A stretch of 64,000 nucleotides of DNA from Siphonodentalium dalli (GCA_032622095.1 CP136067.1:58817899-58881898); one strand, 5' to 3'; numbered from the stretch's first letter, positions 44,652 to 57,832 are shown. The notes: generated from the sequence alone by a model not told the origin. Numbers and translations are program-made.

Positions 44652-44862
44652 TTAACCATTAGTTTACTAAATACCCAGTGATGAGTAGTTCCCTATGGAA
44701 ATGTTCAGATAATAAGTTCAGCAAACGGTAGAACTTATTATCTGAATATTTCCCTTACAACAGATAGGACTCATTCTGTACTTGAATAACATATCAATCA
44801 AGTGTATACTTTATAACTGCACGAGAGAATCCATTTTATATAAATAGTAATGAAAGGATTAA
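44652..44862. mobile_element. Family B MITE, copy 8
   Basis: TTAACCATTAGTTTACTAAA to AATGAAAGGATTAA, with the palindrome AGATAATAAGTTCAGC/GAACTTATTATCTGAA. Confidence 0.85.
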
Positions 44863-47800
44863 TCACTGAATAGAATCACCCCTCCCCCATTCAGCTGATC
44901 ATTCTAAAATGCTGCAAAGTTGATGTGTCCTGCTGATGTTGCTATGGATAGAGTAAATAAGAAAAAGTACTGCTTATTTATTAAAAATTGTCATTTTCAT
45001 AGTTTTGGAACATCTGGACAATTTAAGATAAAGGTAGGACCACTGTCTTGTCAGTAGAATTCAAGCACATAGATATCTAAATATACATCAACAATGACTG
45101 TACTTATTGCGAGGCAACCCAAATCAAGATGACATTGCCCACCTACTTCCCTATGCATACTAGTCTATTATGCCAGTAGAATATAGATACTCAGGAGTAA
45201 AATTACTAATCATGGAATCACACTGATATTTTATTTACCTCTTATTAGGTATTTACACAGACATCAAAGAATCCAGATTCCCAGTGGGAAAATACATTTA
45301 GGAAGTTTAGACTTTTTTTTACTTTTAGTTTAAACAGGAAGTATGGTAAACCAATATGGTGCACTTTCCAAACAAGGAAGTATCTATAAGCGTAACAGTA
45401 AAGCATGGTTTGTTTGAATGGCACATATAGAAACCATTGTTATCTTCGCTTTAACGATTCAAATCTTATTTACTCAAACCTGATTTGGTATTTAACCAGT
45501 CAGATTAATACTCATTATTTGTCAGACTTCAGTGATTCAGCGCGTATATTTGTGCTAAAATATTTGGCTGAAGAGATGAGTGGGATGTGGTGTGATTGAT
45601 AAGAGATGAGTGGGATGTGGTGTGATTGATAAGATATCTTAAGATCAACCATCTTTCAAACTTCCTTTCTTAGAAGTCAAGTTTTGTTATGGACATTTTG
45701 AATAAGATAACAAGTGAAAATGGTATATTATTCCAGGAAAAAACTGGGGTTGTACATGTAGGTCATATATGGCCATGCTGTGTTATTCAATTCTCATAAT
45801 ATTAAACTATCATTCTGATGTTCAAATCAAACTGTGCCAATCAGCGTCCATCATCTTATTGAGCTCAATACTGTGTTATCCTAAGCTTCTCAGTGTAATT
45901 CATCTCTTTATGGTTATTCAACCTTCAGTTTGATTTAACTTTCAGGGTAATTCAACTATTTTGTTATTCAACTCTCATTTTCGCCGTTATTTCATGAATA
46001 TTACCTCAGGACTAATGTTTTGATTGTTACAAACCGGCCAAAATCAAGATGGCTATTTGAAAAAGCAGTGCATGCATGCAGCCACTATAAAACTATTTTT
46101 AAATATATCTATTCTTGAATGTTTCAAACTGACACTGATGTCATGCACAATTGAAAATGAACATTTTAGATTAAATGATGGCACATCTTTTAACAGCACC
46201 AATTTGTCCCACCAACATCATATAAAATCGACAGGATCAACCAACATCATAACAATTATTCAGGCACGATTTCCATTCAACTTGCAGGATGTTATTCAAA
46301 TCACATGGTGATAATCAACTCCCACAATTTTATTAAATTTTCATGGGGTGACTAAACCTTCATGGTGTTATTCACCTCTCATTTTGTCATTCTAGTCATA
46401 CTATGTTTTCATCTTACACATTAACAGTAAGCCCCTTTCACATGCCACTGTTCTAACACCTCTTATTCAGATATAGTATGTGACCTAGGTCTATGAGATC
46501 GAGTTTAAAGTCAAGGTATTATTGATAACTTCTGGATGAAGGTCATGAGGTGTGAATCAATGAATGACGGATTGGATCAATTACTTGCCCTATAAATGGT
46601 GACAGGAATGTTATGAAATGTAACCTGGGTATCAGCCTGTCAAGCCAGTAAATTAATTCAAACTGATACAGAATTAACATTAGATTGGAATTTATCCTGC
46701 GTTATTCATAAAATGTATGGATTTATTTACTCTCCGACCGTCCGCAATGTTCACCATCATGAGAAACCATGCAGTACAATCAATCCACCAATTTTAAAAT
46801 AATGTAATGGGAGGAATGCCCCAACAAAAAGAGCATTGCTGTTGCTATCAGGCTTTATAGCTCAACTTTACAATGTAAAGAGTAAAATGGAGATCACAGA
46901 CAGTTCAAGTTAAATTGTTTACAGTCACTAGTAAAGCAGGGCTTTTCCTGATTTCCAGTTGGAAATTATTGTCACGATGCATACTAAAAAATAAAAATAG
47001 CCTGGAATTATTTTGCCCAGTGAGTTAATAATAGCTGATGGATTGTACTGGTCTCTCTTGGCAGCGTGTAGAGTTGAAGTGATGAAGCCTGATAGAACCA
47101 CTATCTGGGCAAGTAATTAACTTGTCTGTCAGGGTTAATGGACGAGCTATTGGACATTCATAAAATTTAGTTTAGTCCATTAACTGACTTAAAGCACAGT
47201 TTAATAATATACAAGGAGAAATTACATTGGTAAAGAAAAATATCGATAAACGAGACATTTATGAATTTTTTTCTGGGGAAAAATAATCCTTGGCAGACAG
47301 CAATACCACATCCCTTGACGCGGCTCATGTGAGTACAAATTGCATGTTGATTTTGTCGTGGTAACAATTGTATCGGCATATACAGCTGTCCAGTACAGCT
47401 TTGTTCGAAACTAAACATTGAAATATGCACATATAATAAAACATTTGTTTTTACTGTAAATATAGCGTAGTATATATGTGATATCTGTATTTTGGGCACA
47501 TGTGCATTTCAGGAACGTTTTGACTCGCGAATTATAAAGTAATATTGTTCTGCTCAGAAGAACAGTAACTCTATTATGATGACGTGTTGTGTTTGAATGT
47601 GATAGATACAACTGGTATGAAAATTAACATGCTGCCTTTTCTGACAAGGAATTGTATTACGTGGAGTTTATAAGAACTATGCAGATGTTTGTTATTGTGG
47701 GTGGGCTTTAAAAGCAAACTATTTCTCAAATAGATGTCCCCATGCGAGTTCGTTGTGCATAAATTGGAAGACATGACCATTATAGATTTTTACAAATGTC

Positions 47801-48640
47801 GACTTGTTGACTATAAAGCATAGTACAAAGTGCCCATTTGGTGAAATAGAAGGTCGATGTAGAACAAAGGAGCTGGGTTTTAAGAAAGGTTAATGCCTGA
47901 CATACTAGGTCAAATATTAAAGCAAGAGAATGCTGGTTCCAATAGAAAATAAATGGTTGCATCGCCACACATCCACAAAATTGGAAGGAAATGTCTCTTG
48001 GACATTAAATGGTGTTATTATCAGGACATAAAAACCTTTAAAACAAATTATGACTGGCCTCAGGGTTCAAAGTGTTAAAATTTAATGGTGTAATACTGGA
48101 AATCATCTTCCTAAAACCAATATACAAAATAAGCAGTGTTTTATCTGATTGTTTACTGCTAACATCCTGTGCCCCTGGCAAATTGACTGTCAGACTGCAA
48201 ACCTGGCACAATATAAAATGTTCATGCTTCATGCATGAGGGGATGTGAATGGCCGATCAGGCACAGCCCAGTAGGCCTACTCAAACAAATACATACATGT
48301 CAAAGAAATAACATTATGGACATATTTGTATTGTATATGTGCTATTCATGTATGACAGTATGTTTACATATGCAAATCCGTTAAGTACAAATATGAGTTT
48401 AACTATTAAAGTGACCTATAAGATCCAAGGTTAACTCAAATCTCAGTATAGATATGTTTGCTTTAGTAAAATACCCATGTAAGGAAATACATTAAGGCTG
48501 ATATACGATATTAACACGTGTTGGTTTCCGAGATCTGTATTCAAAGTGAACTAAGTTCTCTTGGTAATACGTGGTGAAACCAGAGGACAAGCCGATATCT
48601 GCCTGTCCAACAGAACTACACATCTCAAAGACTTGGGCCA
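44863..48640. other. No gene or transposon recognised
   Basis: Long AT-rich stretch. A 31-bp direct duplication (GATGAGTGGGATGTGGTGTG...) lies at about 45,574-45,633. Otherwise only short ORFs without motifs. Confidence 0.45.
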
Positions 48641-48649
48641 TCAATGATA

Positions 48650-49180
48650 TTTGTTGAATGAATGCCGAGACTTGAAACCATCTCTGTGAGGACACCTTTG
48701 AGACTTAAGGATACCTGAAAACTCTGAGGCCAAGTCATCTATGTGAAGCCAACATTTGTGACTTTTAATAATAAGCATGCCTGATAAACTCTGAGCCCCC
48801 CCCCCCCCCAAGTCGTCTATGTGAGGCAACCTTTGTGACCTATTAACATACTTGCATGAGAACGCCAAGACTTCAAACAATCTCTGTTGGCAACCTTTGT
48901 GACTTAAGCATACCTGAGAACACCGAGGCCACAAGTCAACTACAATGTATATGAGACAACCTTTGTGACCTAAGCAAGCTAGAAAACACTGAAACTCCAA
49001 GTCATCTATGTTAGGCAACATTTGTGAACTAAGCATACTTAAGAACACTGAGGCCCCCCTACCCAGGTCATTTACCTGTATATGAGGCAACATTTGTGAC
49101 CTACCGTCACCTACGCATACTCGAGATCGCTGAGACCCCCTCCCCCAAGTCATCTACCTGTATTTGAGGTAACCTTTGTG
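48650..49180. repeat. Diverged ~85-bp tandem repeat
   Basis: Motifs GGCAACCTTTGTGACCTA, AGCATACCTGAGAACA and AAGTCATCTATGTGAG recur about seven times with indels. The 170-codon minus-strand ORF across it is a repeat artefact. Confidence 0.8.
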
Positions 49181-49455
49181 ACCTGAGTATGTTCATCTTA
49201 AACAACAACAATTATCACGTACAGAGGCAGTGAGTCCCAGACGATGTTTGAAATGTAATTAGCTATTTGTTAACGATCCTAAGATGACAGAAAAGGATAC
49301 CCGCTGGACAAACATTGTGAGTTAGAAGGGGTGAGAACTGTCTGACCTTAGATGAAGTATTAACTGACTTACAAATGGGCTGTGTAGTTTCAAATGAGCA
49401 TTGCACAGAAAAGGACATTCAATTTAAAGTGACTTACAATCTCCAGGCCTCCAAG

Positions 49456-49730
49456 TTAACCCTTTCTTTACTAAATACTCACTGAGTATTTGCCATAGGA
49501 AATGTTCAGATAATAAGTTCAATAAATGACCATACATGTAGGTCATTTGTTGAACTTATTATCTGAACATTCAACTCCAATAAATAGGACTCCTTCTGCA
49601 ATTTTAATATATGTTGTCTTGTCGTATCTCTGTCATTTGCTCATTTTTTCTGAACACCCCTCCAAATGAATAATAGACCATTCCAATATATAACTGGGTG
49701 GGAGAATCCATTTAATGTAGAAAAGGTTAA
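49456..49730. mobile_element. Family B MITE, copy 9 (most complete)
   Basis: TTAACCCTTTCTTTACTAAA to AGAAAAGGTTAA. The full core palindrome AGATAATAAGTTCAATAAAT / TTTGTTGAACTTATTATCTG is preserved. Its right TTAA is also the left TTAA of the piggyBac-like element. Confidence 0.9.
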
Positions 49731-51300
49731 CATGTTGAGTGCCACTACGAGTTATCTCATAGTACACAACCTTCGCAGGTTGCCACTACGAGTTATCTCG
49801 TAGTGGTTTCCATGTCGTGTATCTGACAAATGGAAGCAGTGGAATAGGTCGACACACCACGAAAACCCGCCTCGGGACATCAGAACAGTGATTTTATCAA
49901 ATAAATAGTGTGGCTCTCCTTCCATTGTTCAACAGAATGCTGAAAGCACCATTCAGCACATATATTCTACTCAAAATGGTCCAGTTGTGAGTGAATACAG
50001 CTGACACTGTCTCACTGAGTGACCACCAGAGGCAGTCGTGTGTGGTCAATTGTACTGTTTTTTTTGGTATTCAATAGACTGATAATGTGCACGCTTGCAA
50101 ACAGTCGGGGTGTGGATATTCACAATGTACAAACATGCGAAGGCAGTTTCGAGGAATGGTTACATCGTTGTGTTTCAACGCATTGAAACTTCGCACAACC
50201 ACCCACACACGTCACACAGGCCTGCCAAATCTGTTCCCACTCACGCATGTGCGAATGGACGCATCCAATACAAGATAAGCGGATAATCCATGACGTTACG
50301 CTCGTTGATGCTACCATTATCTCATTATTAGGGAATACAGCAGTTGTTTTGAGAATACACTGTGCGGCTCCATTTGGGGGCTAGGTATTTTATTATTTAT
50401 AATTCAAGTATAGAGGAACAATTACTCCCTAAAGCTACATTGTATCCTCTTCCTAACGTGTTGGACAATGGAAAGCGTAACAATTACCGTACTTTAGACG
50501 TCATGCAGTCCATCGAACTGTTCTACATGTATGTACGGATAAATAGTTTTGTGTAGCATAGAGGTTTAGTGTAAAGGGTAACTTATTTCCAGACGGATAG
50601 ATTATATGGATTCGTTACATGTAGCACACTCCTGAATGTACAGGGATCTATTTGGCTACTGTTGCATGGTTACTTTAATTTTGTGCTGACAATTCTTCCT
50701 ACACTATTATTTTGGGCTGTACTTTGGAACCCTATAGCATAGTCCTAAATCAGGCTATATGGGAGATAACTTACAAAGCCCGAATCAACAGAAGATGCAT
50801 GTTCGTAAAGATGCATGCTCGTAGTCATGGACGAAATAAACTCATCCTCACAGGAAACAAGTTCACCCGATTCCACGACGGATTCACTGTCTGTAGCCAT
50901 GTATGCTCATATAAGTATAATTTGCTCCAGCGTGCATCAGTCATAATATAACTATATAACGAGCTATAACCAGGACACACCTCCATAAATATGCTTACCA
51001 CCAAAATAACTTGTTTGGGTTACATTCTGCTTCATATTTGTTGCTCAAACGTGTCCAGTTGTGTCTACGAGATAACTCGTAGTTGGCACTGGTGGTGGGA
51101 ATACCCAAATTCCTTCCGCCATTGCCGGCTACGAGTTATCTCGTAGTACTATCAATCGCCGTTTCTGTCATCTAAAGTCGCGACGTCATCCAATTCTTGC
51201 TTCATTGAAGCCAAATTATGGTCTACTAGAGGTATCTATCTTGCCACGATTTGGCAAACTTGCGAGATTACTAAGTGATTTCCGGCACTCAATGTGTTAA
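49727..51300. mobile_element. piggyBac-like element, TIR CAYRTTGAGTGCC, TTAA ends
   Basis: Left TTAACATGTTGAGTGCCACT, right (minus strand) TTAACACATTGAGTGCCGGA. The 18-bp palindrome CTACGAGTTATCTCGTAG or a close variant occurs twice near the left end (49,745 and 49,785) and twice near the right (51,066 and 51,130). TTAA targeting and terminal CGAGTTATCTCG palindromes fit piggyBac. The interior is 1,566 bp; no transposase catalytic region was seen, only a short acidic ORF. Confidence 0.88.
50745..50900 (-). pseudogene. Possible remnant of a transposase N-terminus
   Basis: 51-codon ORF starting MATDSESVVESGELV, acidic and Ser-rich, ending ...SSVDSGFVSYLPYSLI. A possible splice donor (GTAAGT) lies after codon 42. 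piggyBac transposases often begin with a short acidic segment, so this could be the relic of one; there is no catalytic domain to confirm it. Confidence 0.3.
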
Positions 51301-51383
51301 ACATTGTAATTACTTGCTTTTGCCACATGCTGGGAATCAAAGTAAGATTGATCAATACATAAAATACCAGTAACTATATATGG

Positions 51384-52701
51384 TAGGGCCCTGCGAACCT
51401 TATAATTTAGGTCGAACCGAACCTTGAAACCGAATCATCGTCTTGGTTTCGAATCGAACCGAATCTCGAACCTCGAACCCAATTACCGACCGTGTCATTG
51501 AAGAGAGTCCAAGTGACGTACTCATAATACTAGTAGCCAGTTAGAACGTATGTGAATCATTATAATAGTACAATCAACGTGTTATATACAAATTTATCGT
51601 ATACGATATAAGATAATTACATGTTGAAGAATTATTTTATATTGGAGATGAATGACAATCCGATAAAACGTTGATTTTATGTTCCGTTTATGTCCATACA
51701 TTATATTACATAACCCCGATTAAAACAAATATCTGATTATCATTCTCCGTATATACCCGCGTCCGCTCACTGAGCATCACTCATGAAAAATCATAACTTA
51801 TGACTTATTCTAACAGTAAGTGAGACAGATGTCTGATTGAATCATCGGTCAAGCTTCCAGTATTACATATGTACAATGTAAACAACGCGATAAACGACGC
51901 ATTGAACTCCTAACACACTGACAGCATGAACGCGCCACGTGGCATAACTCGGTAACTATTAACAGACTCGTCAATCTGTAACTGCGACAACACATGACAA
52001 AGATCAAAGCGTGCCGACGTCGCGTTGTAGCAATTAAGTGTCACAAGACAAAGCACATCGGGTTACATAATCATGTCAATCATTTATGCTGATAAACAAT
52101 GGCCACACCTTCTCCTCACTGTGATTGGTTGACTCCAATTGTTGACACAGAAGGCTGCCGGAAATACCTATTCACTTTCAGCCAGTTTACGGAATTCAAA
52201 AAAGCTTGTTCGATCTGTATTCATCAATAATCATAACTTATTGTCTCGTTTGTTAGGTATAATTATGTCTATTAGTAAAGTTATATGGAGAATAAAACAA
52301 ACTTTGACGAGGTAGAACTTTGACTGAGATAGAAATGTTATAGTTTTACTAATTAATTATCACGAATTTGACATGTCCGACTGGACCGTTTAGCAGGAGC
52401 GGAATAAAGTTATGCCAAAAGACCCTTTCAATGAAATATCACCCAGTTACCCCGCCCGAGTAATGATCAAAGTAATTATGTCCAATGTAAACATAAAATC
52501 ATAGTATCACACAGCTGTATGTAAACCAATTAATATACGGTATATAATCAATAAACAATTCCCAGTACGCAAAATTTGCCCATTTTGCGGGACTAAAGAA
52601 AAGGTTCGATATAAACGAATCCCGTCTAAGGTTTCGAACCGGACCGAATCATCACAGCGGTTTCGAACCGAACCGAACCTCGAACGGTTTGCAGGGCCCT
52701 A
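51384..52701. mobile_element. hAT-like element, TIR TAGGGCCCTGC, TSD ATATATGG
   Basis: Begins TAGGGCCCTGCGAACC and ends GGTTTGCAGGGCCCTA. The perfect 8-bp TSD ATATATGG lies at 51,376-51,383 and 52,702-52,709. Both subterminal regions are built from CGAACCGAACC/TTTCGAACCG repeats, likely transposase-binding sites. 1,318 bp with no ORF, so non-autonomous. Confidence 0.95.
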
Positions 52702-53089
52702 ATATATGGACCATGTGAATGTATATATCTTGGAAAGTCTTACTTTTTATCGCTTCGGAAATATAAAAAGGTCCCTTTTTTTCTACAGCATGTAACAATA
52801 ACGAGCCTTGTTCTGTATTTGCTCATATGTTAAAATGAAGAGTGTTTGTACATAAAAGTTCAAACCAGCTGATAAATTTCTGTTACTGTATATACCGGTA
52901 ATAGATTAGTCTTTTCAGAATATGGAGTCTGTATATGAGTACTAGTATATTGTGTATTAAAATTAATCAGCCCAGAAAGTAACAAAAGCAAATACTTTCT
53001 ATGTTAAATATTTAAAATATGAGGCCATATATCAGTGTATACAGTCCTTATGAAGACTCGCAATATCACTATAATAATAGGTAAGTAAA

Positions 53090-53295
53090 ATTACGATAAT
53101 CGTCGATACACCCATCGATACCCCGTACCATTAGACCCCTAAAATAAACCCGTTCGTTTTACCATGTTAACTCCAGCGTTAATCCCGACTTGTACTACTT
53201 GAATAATGATACCGATATCGATACCGAGGTATGGGCCCCATAAAATACCAAAACCGATACTGAAACAGAAATTTCAATACCGCCCATCTCTAATT
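53090..53295. mobile_element. hAT-like fragment
   Basis: Ends CAATACCGCCCATCTCTA, which on the minus strand reads TAGAGATGGGCGGTATTG, a common hAT-type terminus. It is rich in CGATAC(C) repeats. Only one end is visible. Confidence 0.5.
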
Positions 53296-53420
53296 CCAAT
53301 GTTTACTTTTACAACTGGGTGGGAGAATCCAATTAGTATAGAAAAACGGTAAAGCTGATAAGTTCAACAGACAACCTAGGATTGTTTGTCAAACATATTA
53401 GCTGAACATCCCTCAGTCTT
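53296..53420. mobile_element. Rearranged family B fragment
   Basis: GGGTGGGAGAATCCAATTAG and AAGTTCAACAGACAACC / GGTTTGTC-like pieces of family B in abnormal order. Confidence 0.55.
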
Positions 53421-54165
53421 AGTAAACTTAGCGTACATTTTCTCCCAAAGTCGCGCACGATACGTCTAATCGAAATGGCAGTCAAGGTCATTTGTGCCGA
53501 GCTCGAAAAACAACAGAGCGAGAGACGTCATTATCATGGCAAGCGACTCCCAAAATAGACTAATTTAGGCACGTCAATCATTTTGGTGCCAAGAAACGAA
53601 AGTAGGTTTCGAAAGTCGTAAATTTATACTTCTGCAGAATCATGGCGATATCATAGTGTGTCCATAAGAATTAGCGTACATATATCAGCTGTATATAGTA
53701 TAATGCGATTTATAGAAATACATCCTTCATTGTTCATAGTAGTTGCAATAGAACACACTTTAATCGATTATTCTCCAATATTTTCCGCTTTTCTAGTGAA
53801 AATAATTTAAAGCGAAAGAGATTCCTGTTTGGACTGCTCATGTGCGAAGTAATTATGTTATCGATTATCCACGCCCATAGGCTAAAATTAGATGTTCCAC
53901 GTGTTTATTTGTATACAAGAGCTGGCGTTTTTTAAAGACGCCAGCCAATCAGGTGGCAGGATTTCCCAGGGCTTCCCCGGTATGTGCAAACGGAAATGAG
54001 GGGTTCTTTCCTTCGACGTACCAGCGCGTCTAGCAATTGTACTTCGAAATTTATTTACGACTGAACATCCCTATAAATGATTCAAGTAGCTACCAACCAA
54101 TGAGTATTCAGTTATAACTCTTCCTAACAAGTTTGATGTAGTTTCTGAAGTATAAAATAACAAGA
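53421..54165. other. No gene recognised
   Basis: Slightly more CG-rich than its surroundings; no ORF or element ends supported. Confidence 0.4.
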
Positions 54166-55650
54166 GGTGTGCACTAGCGTGCTAGCATACCCCCACCGTG
54201 GCAAATTCAACCCGCATTATCCGTAAACACAACAAAAAAGATTTTTAACTTTAAAGAAAAATTTGGATTAATAATATCGATATGGTGTCGCAAGAAGCTT
54301 GTACAGGAAAAAAATATTCAAATTGGTTCATATTTATTCGAATGATTGCAGAAACCCAAAAAAGGGTAGAAAATGAAACGCAACATTAACATCTAAGATG
54401 TCTTTTGTCGAGTGTTTCCTAACTTGATAGCATCCACACAAAAAAAATCCCAAATCCACAAAAAAAAAATCCCTAAATTTTCTAAGTCAAAATAAGTCGA
54501 AAATGAAGTGTAATGTTAGAAAAAACAGTCGAGCTAACCCTGAGCCGCATCATGTAGAGAGGGTGTTGTGAGAAGCATGTATACCAAAAATTATTGAAAT
54601 CGGTTCATATTTGTTAAAGTTATTAAGTCGGACAGAATTTTCTAAGTCAAAATAAGTCGAAAAGTAAGGAGTAACTTAACTCTTTCGCTGCCACCCCCCG
54701 CCACACGGACATATAATATAATACTCCCCATGCAGTGTCAAGCATTCTGGGTGTAAATACAAGTATTTTATGTATATGTGGGTAATGCAATGACTATCGG
54801 GTAATTATCGGTGTATTTAGTTGAAACTTCACATGTGGGTATATATGACAATGACCTATCACCTGCCCCGACGAGGAGACCCATCAAGGTCATATGGGTC
54901 ACGTGCCATTGGCGGCCATCTTGGATTTGCTTTAATTTATGTTTTTCGGTATTTTTTTTCAATTCATATATGATTAAATGTTTGTTTTTTGTTCTAGTGT
55001 TCTATCCCATTAATTAATGCTTCACCAGTTAATCATATTCCGGCTACTATTCCGTATTTTTCACCGACCTCATTCCGACAGAATTTTTGGACGCTAAACT
55101 GATCAGCAGAAAGGAGGCCGCCAAGTCAATTATGATGTTTATTTTCCACTCATATATCGCATCCCACCAAAAGTTAATTTGTCAATGGTATATTCTGGCT
55201 CGGACTGTACTCATAGAACTTCAGGAGTAGCATGACTTTGACTAACATTTCTTCTAAATTGTCAGCGCACACCAGCACTCTACATAAAATAAATGAACCC
55301 CCGTTGTAATGCAACAAAACAATAAAATTACGACCCGTAAACCAGGTGCACCCCGAACTCGCATAAATGCGTATTTGGCAGCGACTGGGTAACTCGCATT
55401 TATGCGAGCTTGGCATCGAAAGAGTTAAAAAAAGAAAGTTGGACCGCACCGCAATTAGCATCATGGAGGAGAGGCGGTCATAGGGAGATTGCATACAAAA
55501 AATTATTGAAATCGGTTCATAGTTGTTCGAGTTATGAGGTCGGACGGACGGCACGACGGATGGACGGACGGACACACGGAGGGAGAAAGTGTGATGGACA
55601 GACGCAGTCAATCCAGTATACCCCCCATTTTCTTCGAAAGTGGTGGTATA
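54166..55650. repeat. G repeat, copy 2, interrupted by family E MITE
   Basis: Left end AAGAGGTGTGCACTAGCGTG then AGCATACCCCCACCGTGGC; right end CCAGTATACCCCCCATTTTC then GGTGGTATAATAA. It is colinear with 21,010-21,560 except for an internal duplicated segment and the E element. Confidence 0.85.
54676..55428. mobile_element. TTAA-flanked element, family E (nested in G)
   Basis: TTAACTCTTTCGCTGCC at the left; TTAACTCTTTCGATGCC on the minus strand at the right. Host flanks GGAGTAACT / AAAAAAGAAAGTTGGACCG rejoin to match the uninterrupted G copy at about 21,410. Subterminal CTCGCAT(T/A)(T/A)ATGCGAG palindrome. 753 bp. Confidence 0.88.
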
Positions 55651-55816
55651 ATAAATACGAATCAAATACGTCTGTCTGGAAATGCTTCTATCAATTAAAA
55701 TTGATATTATTTAGATTTTTCTGGTTTAATTCATGTATAAAACCTTTCAGGACAGTTTCTTATGGGCTGTTTTCAGAACATAAACTTCAGGCAACATTGC
55801 GGAAACAGTTGGAGCG

Positions 55817-55964
55817 TACAGTAATGCCCTAATTAATCGACTCCATAACCACAGTAGAATTATGGGTAATTTTTCAGGATTTAGTCGTATTTCCGACTAA
55901 ATCCTGAGAAATTACCCATAATTCTGCTGTGGTTATGGAGTCGATTAATTATGGCATTACTGTA
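55817..55964. mobile_element. Family T MITE, copy 5
   Basis: TACAGTAATGCCCTAATTAA to ATGGCATTACTGTA, a short-armed palindrome with TA ends. Confidence 0.88.
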
Positions 55965-56569
55965 CCTGGAGCGAACCAAGACGGAGAACTATATCTGTTT
56001 AATAGCGCCCTCAATCAAGACAAATTCAATTCAATTAATAGATTTCACCACAAATTACGCACAGTATATAGACAATCTGTATTTTATTCACGAAAAAGCT
56101 ACGGAGTATTTGTAGTCTTGAAATCGGGTTTGATAAAAAAGATGTTGTTGTAATTGTGGCCCGGAAGAGATACCGGTACACTATCTTTAATATTTAGAGG
56201 TTTCTACTTGGCCTAAACAATATTATGTACATACAAGCGAACACAAAGCTCTTGATATACTCAAATTGTAAATATCAGATCAAGTTAATATCTGTTAATA
56301 GCAGGTCAAACAAAATGCCTCCGGTCCCCTCAGACCATTAGAATATGTCAGCATGTGATGGTAGTGCTGTGGTATTAACACATAACATAGATAGGGCATT
56401 AAATCAATCACTCTGCAAAAAGGTTTTATAAAAGTCATCACAAAACTAAAATTAGTAGGATCAAAACAGTAAGAATTTTGCACGGATATAAGTTTTATCC
56501 ATTTTTTTTATCAGTTTAGTTATGGATCATTGACAAGATTAATTTTTTTTAGGGTCCGTGAAGTTAGCA

Positions 56570-57150
56570 CAACATTCAACATTCGTTCAACATTCGTGTG
56601 AAGTTGGCACAACATTCAACATTCGTTCAACATTCGATTTTTCTTGTACATAAGTTTTTTTAACGTGAATGGATTAAGTGGGTCGTATATATAGCACTCC
56701 TATCAAAAGTAGAGTATTCGATACTTCGATACTCATTTTTGAGCAATTTTAACATTCGATTTTTCTTGTACGTAAATTGTTTTAACGTGAATGGATTTAG
56801 TGGGTCGTATATATAGCACTCCTATCAAAATGAGTATTCGATACTTCGATGCTCATTTTTTAGCAAATTCAATTCCGGTGGAGAGAGAGGGGCACATCAT
56901 ATACGCATGATCGGATCGGGCCCATATATGCAGGGATTTACCCTGATGGTACTTTAATTCTCCATAGGGCCCACGCCTAGCATATGTGGTTTTCGCTGGC
57001 GAATGTTGAACAGAAAGAACATTCAACATTCGTTCAACATTCGTGTGAAGTTGGCACAATTTAACATTCAACATTCGTTCAACATTCAAATTTTCTTTTA
57101 CATAAGTTTTTTCGACGTGAATGGATTAAGTGTGTCGTATATATAGCACC
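56570..57150. repeat. Interspersed repeat cluster with ATTCAACATTCG motifs
   Basis: AACATTCAACATTCGTTCAA recurs at about 56,573, 56,610, 57,020 and 57,065. TTAACGTGAATGGATT(A/T)AGT with GTCGTATATATAGCAC recurs at about 56,661, 56,772 and 57,112 (the last with GACGTG). The segment CGATACTTCGATACTC is also repeated. Element ends were not resolved. Confidence 0.65.
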
Positions 57151-57832
57151 CCTAGAAATCCGCTGCTCCATAATAAGGGAATAGGGAGAACTCTTCTCTG
57201 AGTTTGGACCTCTAAGCTGATCCATGTTGACGGAATCAGTAGCTAACTGTTAAGACTGAAATATGTTGACACATACATAGGAGACCATGACAGAATGCCC
57301 ATAAATGGGGTGACACTGAACAGTCGTGGAATGTTAATCTGGCAAGGTTCAGATAAATAAACGGAGTAACTGTTACAGAATCGGTCAGAAATGTCTGAAC
57401 ATGGCGAGATAATCACAAACACAAACAAACAGTGACTACCTGTCAGTGTAATCAATGGTGGCATCAGATAACAGTAAACACTACTACAGATGCCCGTCAA
57501 ATGATGGATGTGACAGCTTGTGTATCAACAAGTAACATGTATGTGGCCAGACAGTTTAAGTAAGGGTTAGAGCAAAAGAATAGTTCTTTGCCAGAATCAA
57601 TCGAGTCAAACAGAGTCAAAGACAAGATTTATTCTGCTAAAGAACTATTCGCATACTCTGACCAACTTAAAGCAAACTCAACACAATTGACTGCACACAA
57701 TTAGCTGGAAATTGCCGTTGAGCATGAGTTGACCACGACACAAAACCCGTGCACCTGCCGACATTGAAAACACCTTAAAATTGGTGTGCTTTACCAAAAA
57801 TCGAGAAATGATTTTGACATGAGATTTTAACA

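Noticed and set aside
48641-49153. 170-codon minus-strand ORF
   Set aside because: It overlaps a diverged ~85-bp tandem repeat with indels between units; no domain is recognised.
50745-50900. This acidic ORF as the first exon of plastin
   Set aside because: It has a start and a GTAAGT donor, but the sequence is not like a plastin N-terminus and it lies within the piggyBac-like element; phase also gives no support.
55174-55832. 163-codon minus and 140-codon plus ORFs
   Set aside because: They run through the G repeat, its GACGGACG microsatellite and part of family E; they are not conserved with the other G copy.
57576-57660. Hairpin AGAATAGTTCTTTG / AAAGAACTATTC as a possible element
   Set aside because: The arms are short and there is no flanking duplication; likely chance or too eroded.
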